This document shows positions 1 through 5,980 of a stretch of 8,419 nucleotides of DNA, piece by piece (position 1 is the stretch's first letter; every line of letters begins with the position of its first letter). Under the pieces are notes generated by a model that searched no databases, was not told the DNA's origin, and saw only the letters and a list, made by a program, of their open reading frames with translations. Made by a program: the position numbers and the translations under genes. Location: positions 1 through 8,419 of the forward strand of contig JAHKLQ010000142.1 in assembly GCA_020854975.1 (NCBI GenBank). The letters are read 5' to 3'. The DNA is from Methanobacterium sp. (GTDB taxonomy: Archaea > Methanobacteriota > Methanobacteria > Methanobacteriales > Methanobacteriaceae).

Positions 1-509
1 AGATCCTTCTCCATATGGACGGTTTTAAGAGGATTATTGGTATCTTCTGTTATATGGTAACCATTGGAAATCCAGAAATCAAGAGAACCTTTCACATTTT
101 TTTGTGTGTGAAGATACACCTTCTGGTAACCTTTTTCCCGGCAAAAATCCTCTGCTTTATGAACTAAAGCGGAAGCAACACCATTTCTACGCCAAGGTTT
201 GGCTACAAAAACTCTCCATATGCTAGCCGTATTTTCAGGATTATAAAAATTTTTAAATTGAGGGAAATTTCTATCATAAGACCTGATACCTATGGTACCA
301 ATCAGTTTTTGGGTTTCATGATGTATAGCTAAAAAAAAGTTGTTTCTTACAGGGTTCAAGTAGAAATTCTCCAAATCTTTTATATCCTGATGATACTCAG
401 GAACATATCCATAGCCAAATTCTTCCTTAATCAACTTAAAAAGAAAGTCTTTGACATTATATAAGAGAATATCATCTTTTTGGACTTCATCTACTTTGAA
501 ATAGCTCAT
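1..509 (-). CDS. GNAT-family N-acetyltransferase (3' end cut by window edge)
   Basis: An open frame of 169 codons runs leftward from an ATG at 507-509 and leaves the window without a stop. The protein starts MSYFKVDEVQKDD. It shows a GNAT core: the strand LIGTIGIRSY (about residues 69-78), then a beta-strand/loop IWRVFVAKPWRRNGVASAL (98-115) containing the acetyl-CoA pyrophosphate motif R-x-x-G-x-A (R107, G110, A112). A late GYQKVYLHT strand and FWISNGYHI follow, as in the C-terminal half of the fold. About 165-175 residues is normal for the family, so probably only a few residues are missing. GGTGA at 517-521 is a good archaeal ribosome site 7 nt before the ATG. The acyl acceptor cannot be told from sequence. 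It is transcribed divergently from the nicotianamine synthase gene across 282 bp. Confidence 0.88.
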   Translation of the reverse strand, partial: MSYFKVDEVQKDDILLYNVKDFLFKLIKEEFGYGYVPEYHQDIKDLENFYLNPVRNNFFLAIHHETQKLIGTIGIRSYDRNFPQFKNFYNPENTASIWRVFVAKPWRRNGVASALVHKAEDFCREKGYQKVYLHTQKNVKGSLDFWISNGYHITEDTNNPLKTVHMEKD

Positions 510-540
510 AAGGACTTCACCCACACAAGAATCTTTTTAA

Positions 541-571
541 TACTATTCTCCATATTTCCAGTAGAATAGTA
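541..571. promoter_or_regulatory. 9-bp inverted repeat with 13-nt spacer, GNAT promoter region
   Basis: TACTATTCT (541-549) and AGAATAGTA (563-571) are perfect reverse complements separated by 13 nt. A TATA-like element for the GNAT gene (minus strand TTAATATAAAG, 586-596) would put the transcript start near 565. The repeat would then lie at the start site or in the 5' leader, either as an operator or as a leader hairpin. The repeat is directly visible; its function is inferred. Confidence 0.4.
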
Positions 572-733
572 ATACTCACTCATGTCTTTATATTAATAAA
601 GGATGAATTTAGGTATATAAAATTATCTGTAAAGAAATGAGTGTTAATCCAATAAAATATATTTAATAATAATAACAGATATTAAAAGGAAATTTACTCA
701 TAATAAGGTATGAAGTAAAATTTTTTTTAAACT

Positions 734-747
734 AAAAGGCTATAACA
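734..747 (+). promoter_or_regulatory. BRE/TATA promoter of the nicotianamine synthase operon
   Basis: The purine-rich AAAAGG (734-739) followed by CTATAACA fits an archaeal BRE plus TATA box. A start about 25-27 nt downstream would fall near 768. That leaves a leader of roughly 20-25 nt carrying the GGAG ribosome site, and it supports 792 rather than 768 as the start codon. An 8-bp inverted repeat, TATAACAT (741-748) and ATGTTATA (768-775), brackets the TATA box and the expected start site. Confidence 0.45.
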
Positions 748-791
748 TTGTTACATATAGTTAAGCCATGTTATATCGAAGGAGACTTAAA

Positions 792-1595
792 ATGAGCTGT
801 TATATGTATTGGGATAAAATAAAAACCATTGCTGATTCTTTTAAAAGCTATAATGAAGACGATCCAGATGAAGTGCCATTGGAAGAGATTATACCTCTTT
901 TAGATTCTGTGGAAGAAATAGCCCATGATCAGGTTATTGATTTTGATTCAGCCAAACACATTTTAGATGATCAAACGATGAATGAGGCTCTTAAAGTTAT
1001 AAGGAAGTTTTATGTCTATTTAGGAGCCCGATTGGAAACAGAAAATGCTCAGGAAATATTGGATTCATATGATCCCTGGGTTACTTTGGAATCATTTCAT
1101 TTCTATCATCGTTATATTGGGCTGATAGAAAACGAAAGTAAACTGGTTAAATTTTCTCCTGAACAAAAAGTGGTGTTTATTGGTGGCGGACCCCTTCCCC
1201 TAACTCTAATTTTACTTACCAAACTTTATCAGGTTCGTGGTGTTAGTATAGAGATAAAACCTGAGGTGGCTGAATTATCTCGCCAGGTATTAAATAAACT
1301 GGGAATGGAATCCCAGATTGAAGTTATGGTAGGGGATGAAACAAGTCTGAAGGATATTGACTATTCAGTGGTGATGGTGGCTGCCCTAGCAGAACCCAAG
1401 GAGCGCGTGTTTGCCAATGTATGGGAAACAGTAGATACTCGCACTCCAGTCCTTTACAGAACTTATACTGGTATGAGGGCTATTTTATACTCTCCAGTCA
1501 CGGAGAAAGCCACCAGAGGCTTCCATAAAGAAGTGATGATCCTCCCCACAGGTAAGGTTAACAACACCTCAGTGTTAATCCGGAAAGTTGTCTAG
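792..1595 (+). CDS. nas: Archaeal nicotianamine synthase (thermonicotianamine-type)
   Basis: Nicotianamine synthases condense aminocarboxypropyl groups of several S-adenosylmethionine molecules into a metal-chelating amino acid polymer that binds Ni, Fe, Zn and Cu; the protein is cytosolic. The 267-residue product closely follows the Methanothermobacter enzyme as I recall it: MSCYMYWDKIK start, AHDQVIDFDSAKHILDD, RKFYVYLG, the SAM motif FIGGGPLPLT (129-138), VAALAEPKERVF (196-207) and YRTYTGMRAILY (222-233). E82 and Y108 probably match the catalytic Glu81 and Tyr107 of that enzyme. An in-frame ATG lies at 768, but 792 is preferred because AAGGAGA (779-785) sits 6 nt before it and the family starts at this MSCY. 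The C-terminus stops after GKVNNTSVLIRKVV and seems some 25-30 residues shorter than the Methanothermobacter protein. The radical SAM gene follows after 22 bp, so both are probably one operon. Confidence 0.93.
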   Translation: MSCYMYWDKIKTIADSFKSYNEDDPDEVPLEEIIPLLDSVEEIAHDQVIDFDSAKHILDDQTMNEALKVIRKFYVYLGARLETENAQEILDSYDPWVTLESFHFYHRYIGLIENESKLVKFSPEQKVVFIGGGPLPLTLILLTKLYQVRGVSIEIKPEVAELSRQVLNKLGMESQIEVMVGDETSLKDIDYSVVMVAALAEPKERVFANVWETVDTRTPVLYRTYTGMRAILYSPVTEKATRGFHKEVMILPTGKVNNTSVLIRKVV

Positions 1596-1617
1596 TTGAT
1601 AGGTCAAGATCACCTTT

Positions 1618-2613
1618 ATGAATAATCAAAGATATTTAAATGATTTAAAAAACTGCCAGCTTTGCCCCTGGAAATGTGGTGTAAACCGTCTTGCAGGCGA
1701 AAGAGGAGTATGCCGTGTTGGATTACCAGAAGTTGCTTACACTGGACTTACACAGGTTTTAAAGACATTTGCAGTTACGTTACTGGGTTGTTCTTTTCGA
1801 TGTATCTACTGTAATGCTTACCGCATCTCCCAGTACCCAGATTCTGGATGGATGTATAGGGGTTATGTTCAACCAGATGTCTTGGTTCATGAGGCTTTAA
1901 GTGCATTTAAAACTAATTTTGCTCAGAAAATGGGTGTGGAAAAGCTCAGTTTCACTGGGGGAGAACCAGCGATTCATACACCCTACTTGGAGGAAGTAGT
2001 TGCCCAAATGAGGGAACAACTTCCTGATTTGGAAGTGGGATTAGCTACCAATGGATTCTGCACTCCTCAGACCATGAAACGACTAGTAAAACTTTCTTCC
2101 TATTTAAACTTTGAAATAAAATCATTTGATCCAGAATTACATTATGCAGTGACCGGGGCTCCAATTGAACCCATACTGGAAAATGCCAAATTTATTGCCA
2201 GTGCAAACCCTGAAAAAATCAGAGTATTCCGTACAGTGGTTATACCCGGTGTAAATGATTTAGAAGTTCCTAAAATTGCAAATTTTCTCCAGGACATTGA
2301 TCCTGATTTACCATATCGTTTAGTTGGATTTCGACCCCACTTTTTACTTTATTACCATCCTGGCCCCTCCAGAAATCTTATGCATAAACTGGTGGAAGAA
2401 TGTGAGGAGGTAGGTCTTAAAAATGTGGATTACTCTGGTTACAGTCCAGATGGAACCTTAATTACAGAATATTCCTTTAATAATCGGTTGAAAAACACCT
2501 ACAATTTCCTTAATCAGGCAGGATGTTATCGTCGCCCTCGAAACTGTGGTTCTTGCCCTGAAAACCAGTACTGTCCAGCTATTATAATGGAACCCTGGAC
2601 TAACTTACCTTAA
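1618..2613 (+). CDS. Radical SAM protein, PflX/PflA-related, with extra Cys clusters
   Basis: A 331-residue radical SAM enzyme. The [4Fe-4S]/SAM motif C58-SFR-C62-IY-C65 (CX3CX2C) is followed by the SAM-binding stretch FTGGEPA at about 112-118. Before it lies an N-terminal Cys set, C13, C16, C20 and C32, in the context CxLCPxxC...GxxGxC, typical of the PflX (COG1313-like) branch of pyruvate-formate-lyase activase relatives. The C-terminus has C303, C310, C313 and C319, which could hold an auxiliary Fe-S cluster or a zinc. The substrate is unknown and no glycyl-radical enzyme is nearby. The gene begins 22 bp after the nicotianamine synthase stop, with only a weak AGGT (1601-1604) in front, suggesting translation within a shared transcript. 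Inference: it may act on the nicotianamine-type product or on a metalloprotein. It shares a central region (TVVIPGVNDLE...DIDPDLPYR) with the second radical SAM protein at 7398-8174. Confidence 0.88.
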   Translation: MNNQRYLNDLKNCQLCPWKCGVNRLAGERGVCRVGLPEVAYTGLTQVLKTFAVTLLGCSFRCIYCNAYRISQYPDSGWMYRGYVQPDVLVHEALSAFKTNFAQKMGVEKLSFTGGEPAIHTPYLEEVVAQMREQLPDLEVGLATNGFCTPQTMKRLVKLSSYLNFEIKSFDPELHYAVTGAPIEPILENAKFIASANPEKIRVFRTVVIPGVNDLEVPKIANFLQDIDPDLPYRLVGFRPHFLLYYHPGPSRNLMHKLVEECEEVGLKNVDYSGYSPDGTLITEYSFNNRLKNTYNFLNQAGCYRRPRNCGSCPENQYCPAIIMEPWTNLP

Positions 2614-2640
2614 AATAATATTACCTGCTATCATATCCTG

Positions 2641-2647
2641 TTTTTTT
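2641..2647 (+). terminator. T-run terminator after nas-radical SAM operon
   Basis: Seven uninterrupted T residues occur 28 nt after the radical SAM stop codon. Archaeal RNA polymerase terminates at such oligo-T tracts without needing a hairpin. Confidence 0.45.
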
Positions 2648-2654
2648 CAAAAAT

Positions 2655-2746
2655 AGTTAGGATCTCCATAACCAGCGGCAATCCCAAGATTCAATAGTGA
2701 GCGGCGGACTTTGATTGCAGCTACCCAAGATTGGTGATGAAGATCC
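2655..2746 (-). ncRNA. Candidate small structured RNA (nested imperfect hairpin)
   Basis: Outer arms at 2660-2673 and 2733-2746 pair over 14 positions; read on the minus strand 13 of 14 pair, counting one G-U, while the plus strand loses that pair. Directly inside, arms 2674-2683 and 2713-2722 pair at 9 of 10 positions. A 10-nt bulge and a 29-nt loop remain, and each carries the motif AAUCUUGG. The element is about half G+C in surroundings that are mostly A+T. On the minus strand, a TATA-like TTAAATAT (2771-2778) lies about 25 nt upstream and a T5 run (2651-2655 region) follows the stem, as expected for an independent small transcript. A relic of a miniature inverted-repeat element is the main alternative. 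No known RNA family is recognised. Confidence 0.35.
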
Positions 2747-2854
2747 TTTAAACATATTATTATAATACTAATATTTAAGGTTATATTAAAAATATTAAAT
2801 TGAATATTTTCCAATACAAATCCTATTTGAATCAACATGTAGAGTACTTATTAG

Positions 2855-2869
2855 AGCTAAATTTTAGCT
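2855..2869. repeat. Perfect 15-bp palindrome AGCTAAA-T-TTTAGCT
   Basis: Seven-base arms (2855-2861 and 2863-2869) are perfect reverse complements around one central base. A T-rich tract (2871-2886) follows on the plus strand, so the element could be a regulator site or a small hairpin terminator. It lies about 240 bp before the CooC-like gene, too far to be its core promoter. Confidence 0.4.
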
Positions 2870-3007
2870 GTTATTATTTATTTTTAGTTTTATAGGTCAA
2901 AAATCAGTGTATGAGTGTGCAATTGACTTAAGATATTAAACTTATGATCTCAATCGAATGGGATTAGGTGGTAGTAACGAACATATCGAAAATGGACGGT
3001 TCGAAAT

Positions 3008-3022
3008 CGAAATGTTTATATG
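3008..3022 (+). promoter_or_regulatory. BRE/TATA promoter of the CooC-like gene
   Basis: CGAAATG (BRE-like) followed by TTTATATG (3015-3022) is a good archaeal core promoter. A start about 25 nt on, near 3044, leaves a leader of some 65 nt that begins with the inverted repeat at 3045-3075 and ends with the GGAGGT ribosome site at 3096-3101. Confidence 0.55.
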
Positions 3023-3044
3023 TGTATTATGATTAATGATGACC

Positions 3045-3075
3045 TTGATATGAAAATTTGAAAAAATCATATCAA
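3045..3075 (+). promoter_or_regulatory. Inverted repeat TTGATATGA-N13-TCATATCAA, possible NikR-like operator or leader hairpin
   Basis: Perfect 9-bp arms (3045-3053 and 3067-3075) flank 13 nt and sit immediately downstream of the predicted transcript start. The inner halves ATATGA/TCATAT resemble the halves of the Escherichia coli NikR box (GTATGA/TCATAC), but that box has a 16-nt spacer, so this is only a resemblance. A repressor bound here would block initiation or early elongation; as RNA it would form a hairpin in the leader. Confidence 0.45.
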
Positions 3076-3109
3076 AAAATACAACAAATGATCTTGGAGG
3101 TAAAATATT

Positions 3110-3877
3110 ATGAAACTGGTTATATGTGGAAAAGGAGGAAGTGGTAAAAGCACCATTGCAGCTCTCCTTGCAAAAGCAACTGTTAAAACAGGAAATTCAG
3201 TACTGGTAATTGATACAGATGAATCCAACTTTGGCCTACACCGTCAACTGGGAGTAGAACTTCCCCAGGATTTTATGAATTATTTAGGTGGTAAAGATGT
3301 TGCCCTGGAAAAAATCATGGCTGCAGCACCAGACTATGAATCTGTATCATTTTTTGATAAAGAGTGGCAGATTGCAGATATCCCTTCAAAATATTATTCT
3401 GAGAAAAATGGAATAAAACTTATTGCCATTGGAAAAATTCATGAGGTGGGTGAAGGATGCGCATGTACTATGGGAATGGTGGCCAAGGAATTTATAGGTA
3501 ATTTAAATTTAAACTCCAATGAGGTGGTATTGGTTGACACCGAGGCAGGTATTGAACACTTTGGAAGAGCCGTTGAAAAAGGTGTGGATGCTATTATCAT
3601 GGTGATAGATCCATCATATGAATCCATGAAACTCAGTGAAAAAGTTTTAGAATTAAGTAGTAGCATTGAAAAACCTGTTTATTATGTTCTGAATAAGGTT
3701 GATGCAACCAATGAACAATTCATGATGGAATCCATCAGTAATCAGGACATGATCATTGCAGCAATCCCTGCCAACACTGCCCTTTCTGTGGCTGGGCTTA
3801 AAGGGAATGAGATAATGGCAGATGATTCTGGAATTGAAAATATGAACCAGTTCCTCATGGAAAATCTCAGGAAATGA
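3110..3877 (+). CDS. cooC: CooC-type nickel-insertion ATPase (MinD/ParA superfamily)
   Basis: A 255-residue P-loop ATPase of the SIMIBI class. CooC proteins use ATP to load nickel into carbon monoxide dehydrogenase; the dimer binds metal through a CXC motif. Visible features are the deviant Walker A GKGGSGKST (7-15, signature lysine K8), VLVIDTDESN (31-40, Walker A' region), the metal motif C117-A-C119 in GEGCACTMG, LVDTEAGIEHFGR (Walker B region, D following VVLV), and the guanine/adenine-binding-like NKVDA near 203. Length matches CooC. GGAGGT (3096-3101) lies 8 nt before the ATG, a strong ribosome site. No CODH gene is in the window, so the client enzyme is unknown; other Ni or Fe-S maturation ATPases of the same superfamily are the alternative. 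An AT-stem terminator follows at 3890-3912. Confidence 0.85.
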   Translation: MKLVICGKGGSGKSTIAALLAKATVKTGNSVLVIDTDESNFGLHRQLGVELPQDFMNYLGGKDVALEKIMAAAPDYESVSFFDKEWQIADIPSKYYSEKNGIKLIAIGKIHEVGEGCACTMGMVAKEFIGNLNLNSNEVVLVDTEAGIEHFGRAVEKGVDAIIMVIDPSYESMKLSEKVLELSSSIEKPVYYVLNKVDATNEQFMMESISNQDMIIAAIPANTALSVAGLKGNEIMADDSGIENMNQFLMENLRK

Positions 3878-3889
3878 GGGATTATTCTA

Positions 3890-3912
3890 GAAAAAATTCC
3901 TTATATTTTTTC
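3890..3912 (+). terminator. A/T hairpin terminator after the CooC-like gene
   Basis: GAAAAAAT (3890-3897) and ATTTTTTC (3905-3912) form a perfect 8-bp inverted repeat with a 7-nt loop, and the right arm is itself a T6 run. It lies 13 nt after the stop codon. Confidence 0.55.
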
Positions 3913-3974
3913 ATAAATTAAATAAAGGCATATTAAGGCATGTCATATTAGATACAGGGAATAAGAGGTAAATT

Positions 3975-4598
3975 ATGAATAAAAAAGTTCAATTATGCAG
4001 AAATCAATTTCATCAGTCTGTAGGTGGGAAGAACATGAAGGAACATCGGGGACCCAGCAGTTTCTGGATGCACGACCCGGAACTGGTTTTTGGTGAGCTT
4101 AAACTTAAGAAAGGTGATCATTTTCTGGATATAGGTTGCGGTACTGGGGATTACTCGCTGTACGCTGCTGAAATTGTTGGAAATTCAGGACAGATATATG
4201 CACTGGACATACAGGATGAATTAATCACTAATTTAAAAGAAAAAGCTACTCAGGAAGGATTAGGGAATATCAAAGCCTCAATCTCCAATGTTACTTCTTC
4301 TTTACCTGTTGAAGATAAAAGTGTTGATATCTGTTTTATTTCCACAGTTCTCCATTCACTTGATCTTAAAAAACATGGAGAACTGTTATTTAATGAAATC
4401 CAACGCGTGTTAAAACCAGAAGGACATCTGATAATTATCGAATGCAAAAAAGAAGACCTTTCACGAGGCCCACCATCAGAAATGCGCATATCACCAGATG
4501 ATCTTAGAAATTTGGTGGAAGAGTATGGTTTTTATGAAATAAATCAAGTGGACCTAGGATTTAACTATATGATCCAGTTTGGTGTTAAAACTGAGTGA
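3975..4598 (+). CDS. Class I SAM-dependent methyltransferase
   Basis: A 207-residue Rossmann-fold methyltransferase of the UbiE/Methyltransf_11-25 kind. Motif I is LDIGCGTGDYSLYAA (51-65), the acidic residue ending strand 2 is in IYALDIQ (D78), and motif IV-like DICFISTVLHSL and the post-motif RVLKPEGHLIIIECKK follow, then a last beta hairpin. The acceptor is unknown; it could be a small metabolite or a metal(loid). AGAGGT (3964-3969) supports the ATG at 3975. A second ATG at 4035 (residue 21, MKEHRGPSSFWMHDPELVF) would also give a complete domain, since the first 20 residues precede the recognisable fold, so the start is not certain. A TATA-like stretch near 3918-3927 suggests its own promoter after the terminator at 3890-3912. 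Confidence 0.85.
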   Translation: MNKKVQLCRNQFHQSVGGKNMKEHRGPSSFWMHDPELVFGELKLKKGDHFLDIGCGTGDYSLYAAEIVGNSGQIYALDIQDELITNLKEKATQEGLGNIKASISNVTSSLPVEDKSVDICFISTVLHSLDLKKHGELLFNEIQRVLKPEGHLIIIECKKEDLSRGPPSEMRISPDDLRNLVEEYGFYEINQVDLGFNYMIQFGVKTE

Positions 4599-4715
4599 AA
4601 CAACTAAAAATTAACATAATATTGCTGAATGTTTTAATCCGGGCGTAAATATCTATTAATAGTAAAAGACGTTGTTGAAAAGGATAATAAGCTAACTGAA
4701 GGCAGTAAAATAATT

Positions 4716-4740
4716 TTGGTATTAAATATCAATATAAAAA
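4716..4740 (+). promoter_or_regulatory. 17-bp imperfect palindrome abutting the TATA box of the DtxR-family gene
   Basis: TTGGTATT-A-AATATCAA (4716-4732) is an 8-1-8 palindrome with a single mismatch. It runs straight into TATAAAAA (4733-4740), a good archaeal TATA box that predicts a start near 4760, only a few nt before the ATG at 4768. A regulator bound here would cover the BRE, consistent with autoregulation; that role is inferred. Confidence 0.42.
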
Positions 4741-4767
4741 AGTAATTTAGAGGTAGGAAGTGATGGT

Positions 4768-5241
4768 ATGGGGAATTTTCAGAAGCTTAGTAAAAGTATG
4801 GAAGATTATCTTGAAGTCATGTACCATCTGGAAATAAATAAAGGAGTTATCAAAGGGGCTGATATTGCTGAAGAATTAAATGTTAAGCCGCCAAGTGTTG
4901 TTGAGGCTGTGAACAAGCTTTCAAAAATGAACTTGATCTCTCATGAAAAATATGGGAAAATAAAGCTGAGTGGAAAGGGAATAAAGATTGCAGAGGACAT
5001 TATATACAAACATATCACGTTAAAAAACTTTTTAAACATTTTAGATATTGATAATAAAACTGCTGAGGAGGAAGCATGTGCAATGGAACATATCCTCAGT
5101 AATTCTACAATAAACAAACTTGAAAAGTTCACAGAGTTCGTTGGAATGCATATAGATGATGGTCACTTTACAAAATCCTTCAATTATTATAAAAAGCATA
5201 ACAAACTGCCTGATAAAGCAAAATTTAAACATTCTTACTAG
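4768..5241 (+). CDS. DtxR/MntR-family metal-dependent transcriptional regulator
   Basis: A 157-residue protein with an N-terminal winged helix-turn-helix (about 6-70, core KGADIAEELNVKPPSVVEAVNKL) and the helical metal-binding/dimerisation domain (about 75-145). It lacks the C-terminal SH3-like domain, like MntR. Probable metal ligands, by analogy: D13 and E16 in SMEDYLE (the MntR Asp8/Glu11 positions), H82 in YKHITL (MntR His77), and C104, E107 and H108 in EACAMEH (the DtxR Cys102/Glu105/His106 positions). The site is thus a mix of MntR and DtxR features, and Fe or Mn sensing cannot be decided. The DtxR ancillary-site Glu83 appears to be K86. GAGGT (4751-4755) and AGGAAG (4755-4760) precede the ATG. 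The near start-site palindrome at 4716-4732 suggests autoregulation. Confidence 0.9.
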   Translation: MGNFQKLSKSMEDYLEVMYHLEINKGVIKGADIAEELNVKPPSVVEAVNKLSKMNLISHEKYGKIKLSGKGIKIAEDIIYKHITLKNFLNILDIDNKTAEEEACAMEHILSNSTINKLEKFTEFVGMHIDDGHFTKSFNYYKKHNKLPDKAKFKHSY

Positions 5242-5297
5242 AATTGAATAATAATAAAATAAGGAAAAAATGATTTTTGGTTAAAACAGGAGTTAAT

Positions 5298-5315
5298 ATG
5301 AAAGTTGACAGTTAA
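5298..5315 (+). other. Five-codon mini-ORF with a ribosome site ahead of the PadR gene
   Basis: AGGAG (5288-5292) stands 5 nt before an ATG that encodes MKVDS and a TAA. It could be a leader peptide or simply the remains of an older start; the PadR promoter TATA (5326-5332) lies downstream of it, which argues against a role in a shared leader. Confidence 0.15.
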
Positions 5316-5325
5316 ACAGCACATG

Positions 5326-5332
5326 TTATATC
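5326..5332 (+). promoter_or_regulatory. TATA box of the PadR-family gene (near-leaderless)
   Basis: TTATATC places the start about 25 nt on, near 5355, so the ATG at 5359 would be nearly leaderless; this fits the absence of a ribosome site before it. The 12-bp stretch 5323-5334 (ATGTTATATCAT) is palindromic at 10 of 12 positions and overlaps the TATA box, a plausible PadR autoregulatory site. Confidence 0.35.
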
Positions 5333-5358
5333 ATAAGTAAAATTATATAAACAATAAT

Positions 5359-5841
5359 ATGACTGGATTATGGAAATTTACATCAATTGAAGGAAAGGAA
5401 GTACGGTTGTTAACCCTGTTTGTTCTCCACTCCTTGAATGAAAAACCCAGATCAGGCTATGATCTATTAAAATTAATATCTGAAAGAACTGGTGGTGGTT
5501 GGACTCCTAGTAAAGGAACTTTATATCCTCTTTTGAAGCAGTTAGATGAAGAAGGATTAATAAAGGTTTCATCTATTGGTAAACGTTCTAAAATCATTTA
5601 TGATATCACCCCAGATGGTAAAAAGTTATTGTTTACCATTCGAAAGGTAAATAAAGAATCTGAGGAAAAATTTTCCAAGTTCAGAGCACTGTTTCTGGAG
5701 ATGTTTGCTGAGGAGGAAACAGTACTTAAAGATCTCACTTTTAAAATACAGGAAATAGTGGGGAAAATTCCTCCAGAAAAAGAGGAAGAAACTGTCCGGG
5801 TTTTAGAAGAATGTATTTCAAACTTGAAGAATATTGAATAA
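5359..5841 (+). CDS. PadR-family transcriptional regulator
   Basis: A 160-residue protein with the PadR winged helix near its N-terminus: LLTLFVLHSLNEKPRSGYDLLKLI (17-40), then GGGWTPSKGTLYPLLKQLDEEGLI (45-68), the hallmark recognition-helix region, and a wing KRSKIIYDITPDGKKLL. The remainder (about 95-160) is a charged, coiled-coil-like helix pair used for dimerisation in this family. PadR proteins usually repress a transporter or detoxification gene next door and are released by small hydrophobic ligands; no such target is adjacent here. No Shine-Dalgarno sequence precedes the ATG at 5359. A TTG at 5407 has GGAAAGGAAG in front and would give a product starting just before the domain, so the start is uncertain. 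A T-rich tract follows the stop. Confidence 0.88.
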   Translation: MTGLWKFTSIEGKEVRLLTLFVLHSLNEKPRSGYDLLKLISERTGGGWTPSKGTLYPLLKQLDEEGLIKVSSIGKRSKIIYDITPDGKKLLFTIRKVNKESEEKFSKFRALFLEMFAEEETVLKDLTFKIQEIVGKIPPEKEEETVRVLEECISNLKNIE

Positions 5842-5850
5842 ACGATTTGA

Positions 5851-5870
5851 TTTTTAAGTTTTATTTATTT
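5851..5870 (+). terminator. T-rich terminator after the PadR gene
   Basis: A T5 run followed by further T4 and T3 runs begins 10 nt after the stop, between convergent genes. Confidence 0.35.
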
Positions 5871-5980
5871 GGTGGTCTACTTTGGATTTTTCATTCTCCC
5901 TCCGAACATTGAACTCTGAATTGAAAACTTAAATAACTTCTGATGAGTTTACTCCACCATTAAATTTTATATCCATGATA

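Larger units (their letters stand above)
2614..3109. other. 496-bp intergenic region without a credible protein gene
   Basis: This gap holds a T-run terminator (2641-2647), a nested G+C-rich hairpin (2660-2746), a very A+T-rich stretch (about 2747-2850), a perfect 15-bp palindrome (2855-2869), then a BRE/TATA promoter and inverted repeat in front of the CooC-like gene (3008-3075). Short open frames here lack ribosome sites or recognisable domains. Confidence 0.7.

Noticed and set aside
768..791. Upstream ATG at 768 as the start of nicotianamine synthase
   Set aside because: No ribosome site before it, the expected transcript start is at about this position, and the ATG at 792 has a good GGAG and matches the family N-terminus.
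2731..2746. GTGATGA resembling a C box of a C/D guide RNA
   Set aside because: No CTGA D box at a suitable distance on that strand, and the bases are part of the hairpin arm.
2647..2838. 63-codon minus-strand frame whose end (AAGYGDPNYF) recalls the second helix-turn-helix of AraC regulators
   Set aside because: The resemblance covers about ten residues and falls inside the hairpin arms, the upstream part is low-complexity A+T-rich sequence, and a stop follows at once. No ribosome site.
2958..3032. 24-codon frame starting MGLGGSNEH
   Set aside because: No ribosome site and it runs through the BRE/TATA promoter of the CooC-like gene.
3439..3666. Minus-strand frames within 3439-3666, 4250-4489, 4941-5132 and 5041-5232, and plus-strand frames within 6212-6403, 6915-7127 and 7140-7325
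   Set aside because: They lie wholly or largely inside well-supported genes on the other strand, have no recognisable domains and no fitting ribosome sites.
4638..4746. Open stretch translating to SGRKYLLIVKDVVEKDNKL..., protein-like, upstream of the DtxR-family gene
   Set aside because: It is preceded by an in-frame TAA with no start codon or ribosome site, and I recognise no family. At most a gene remnant.
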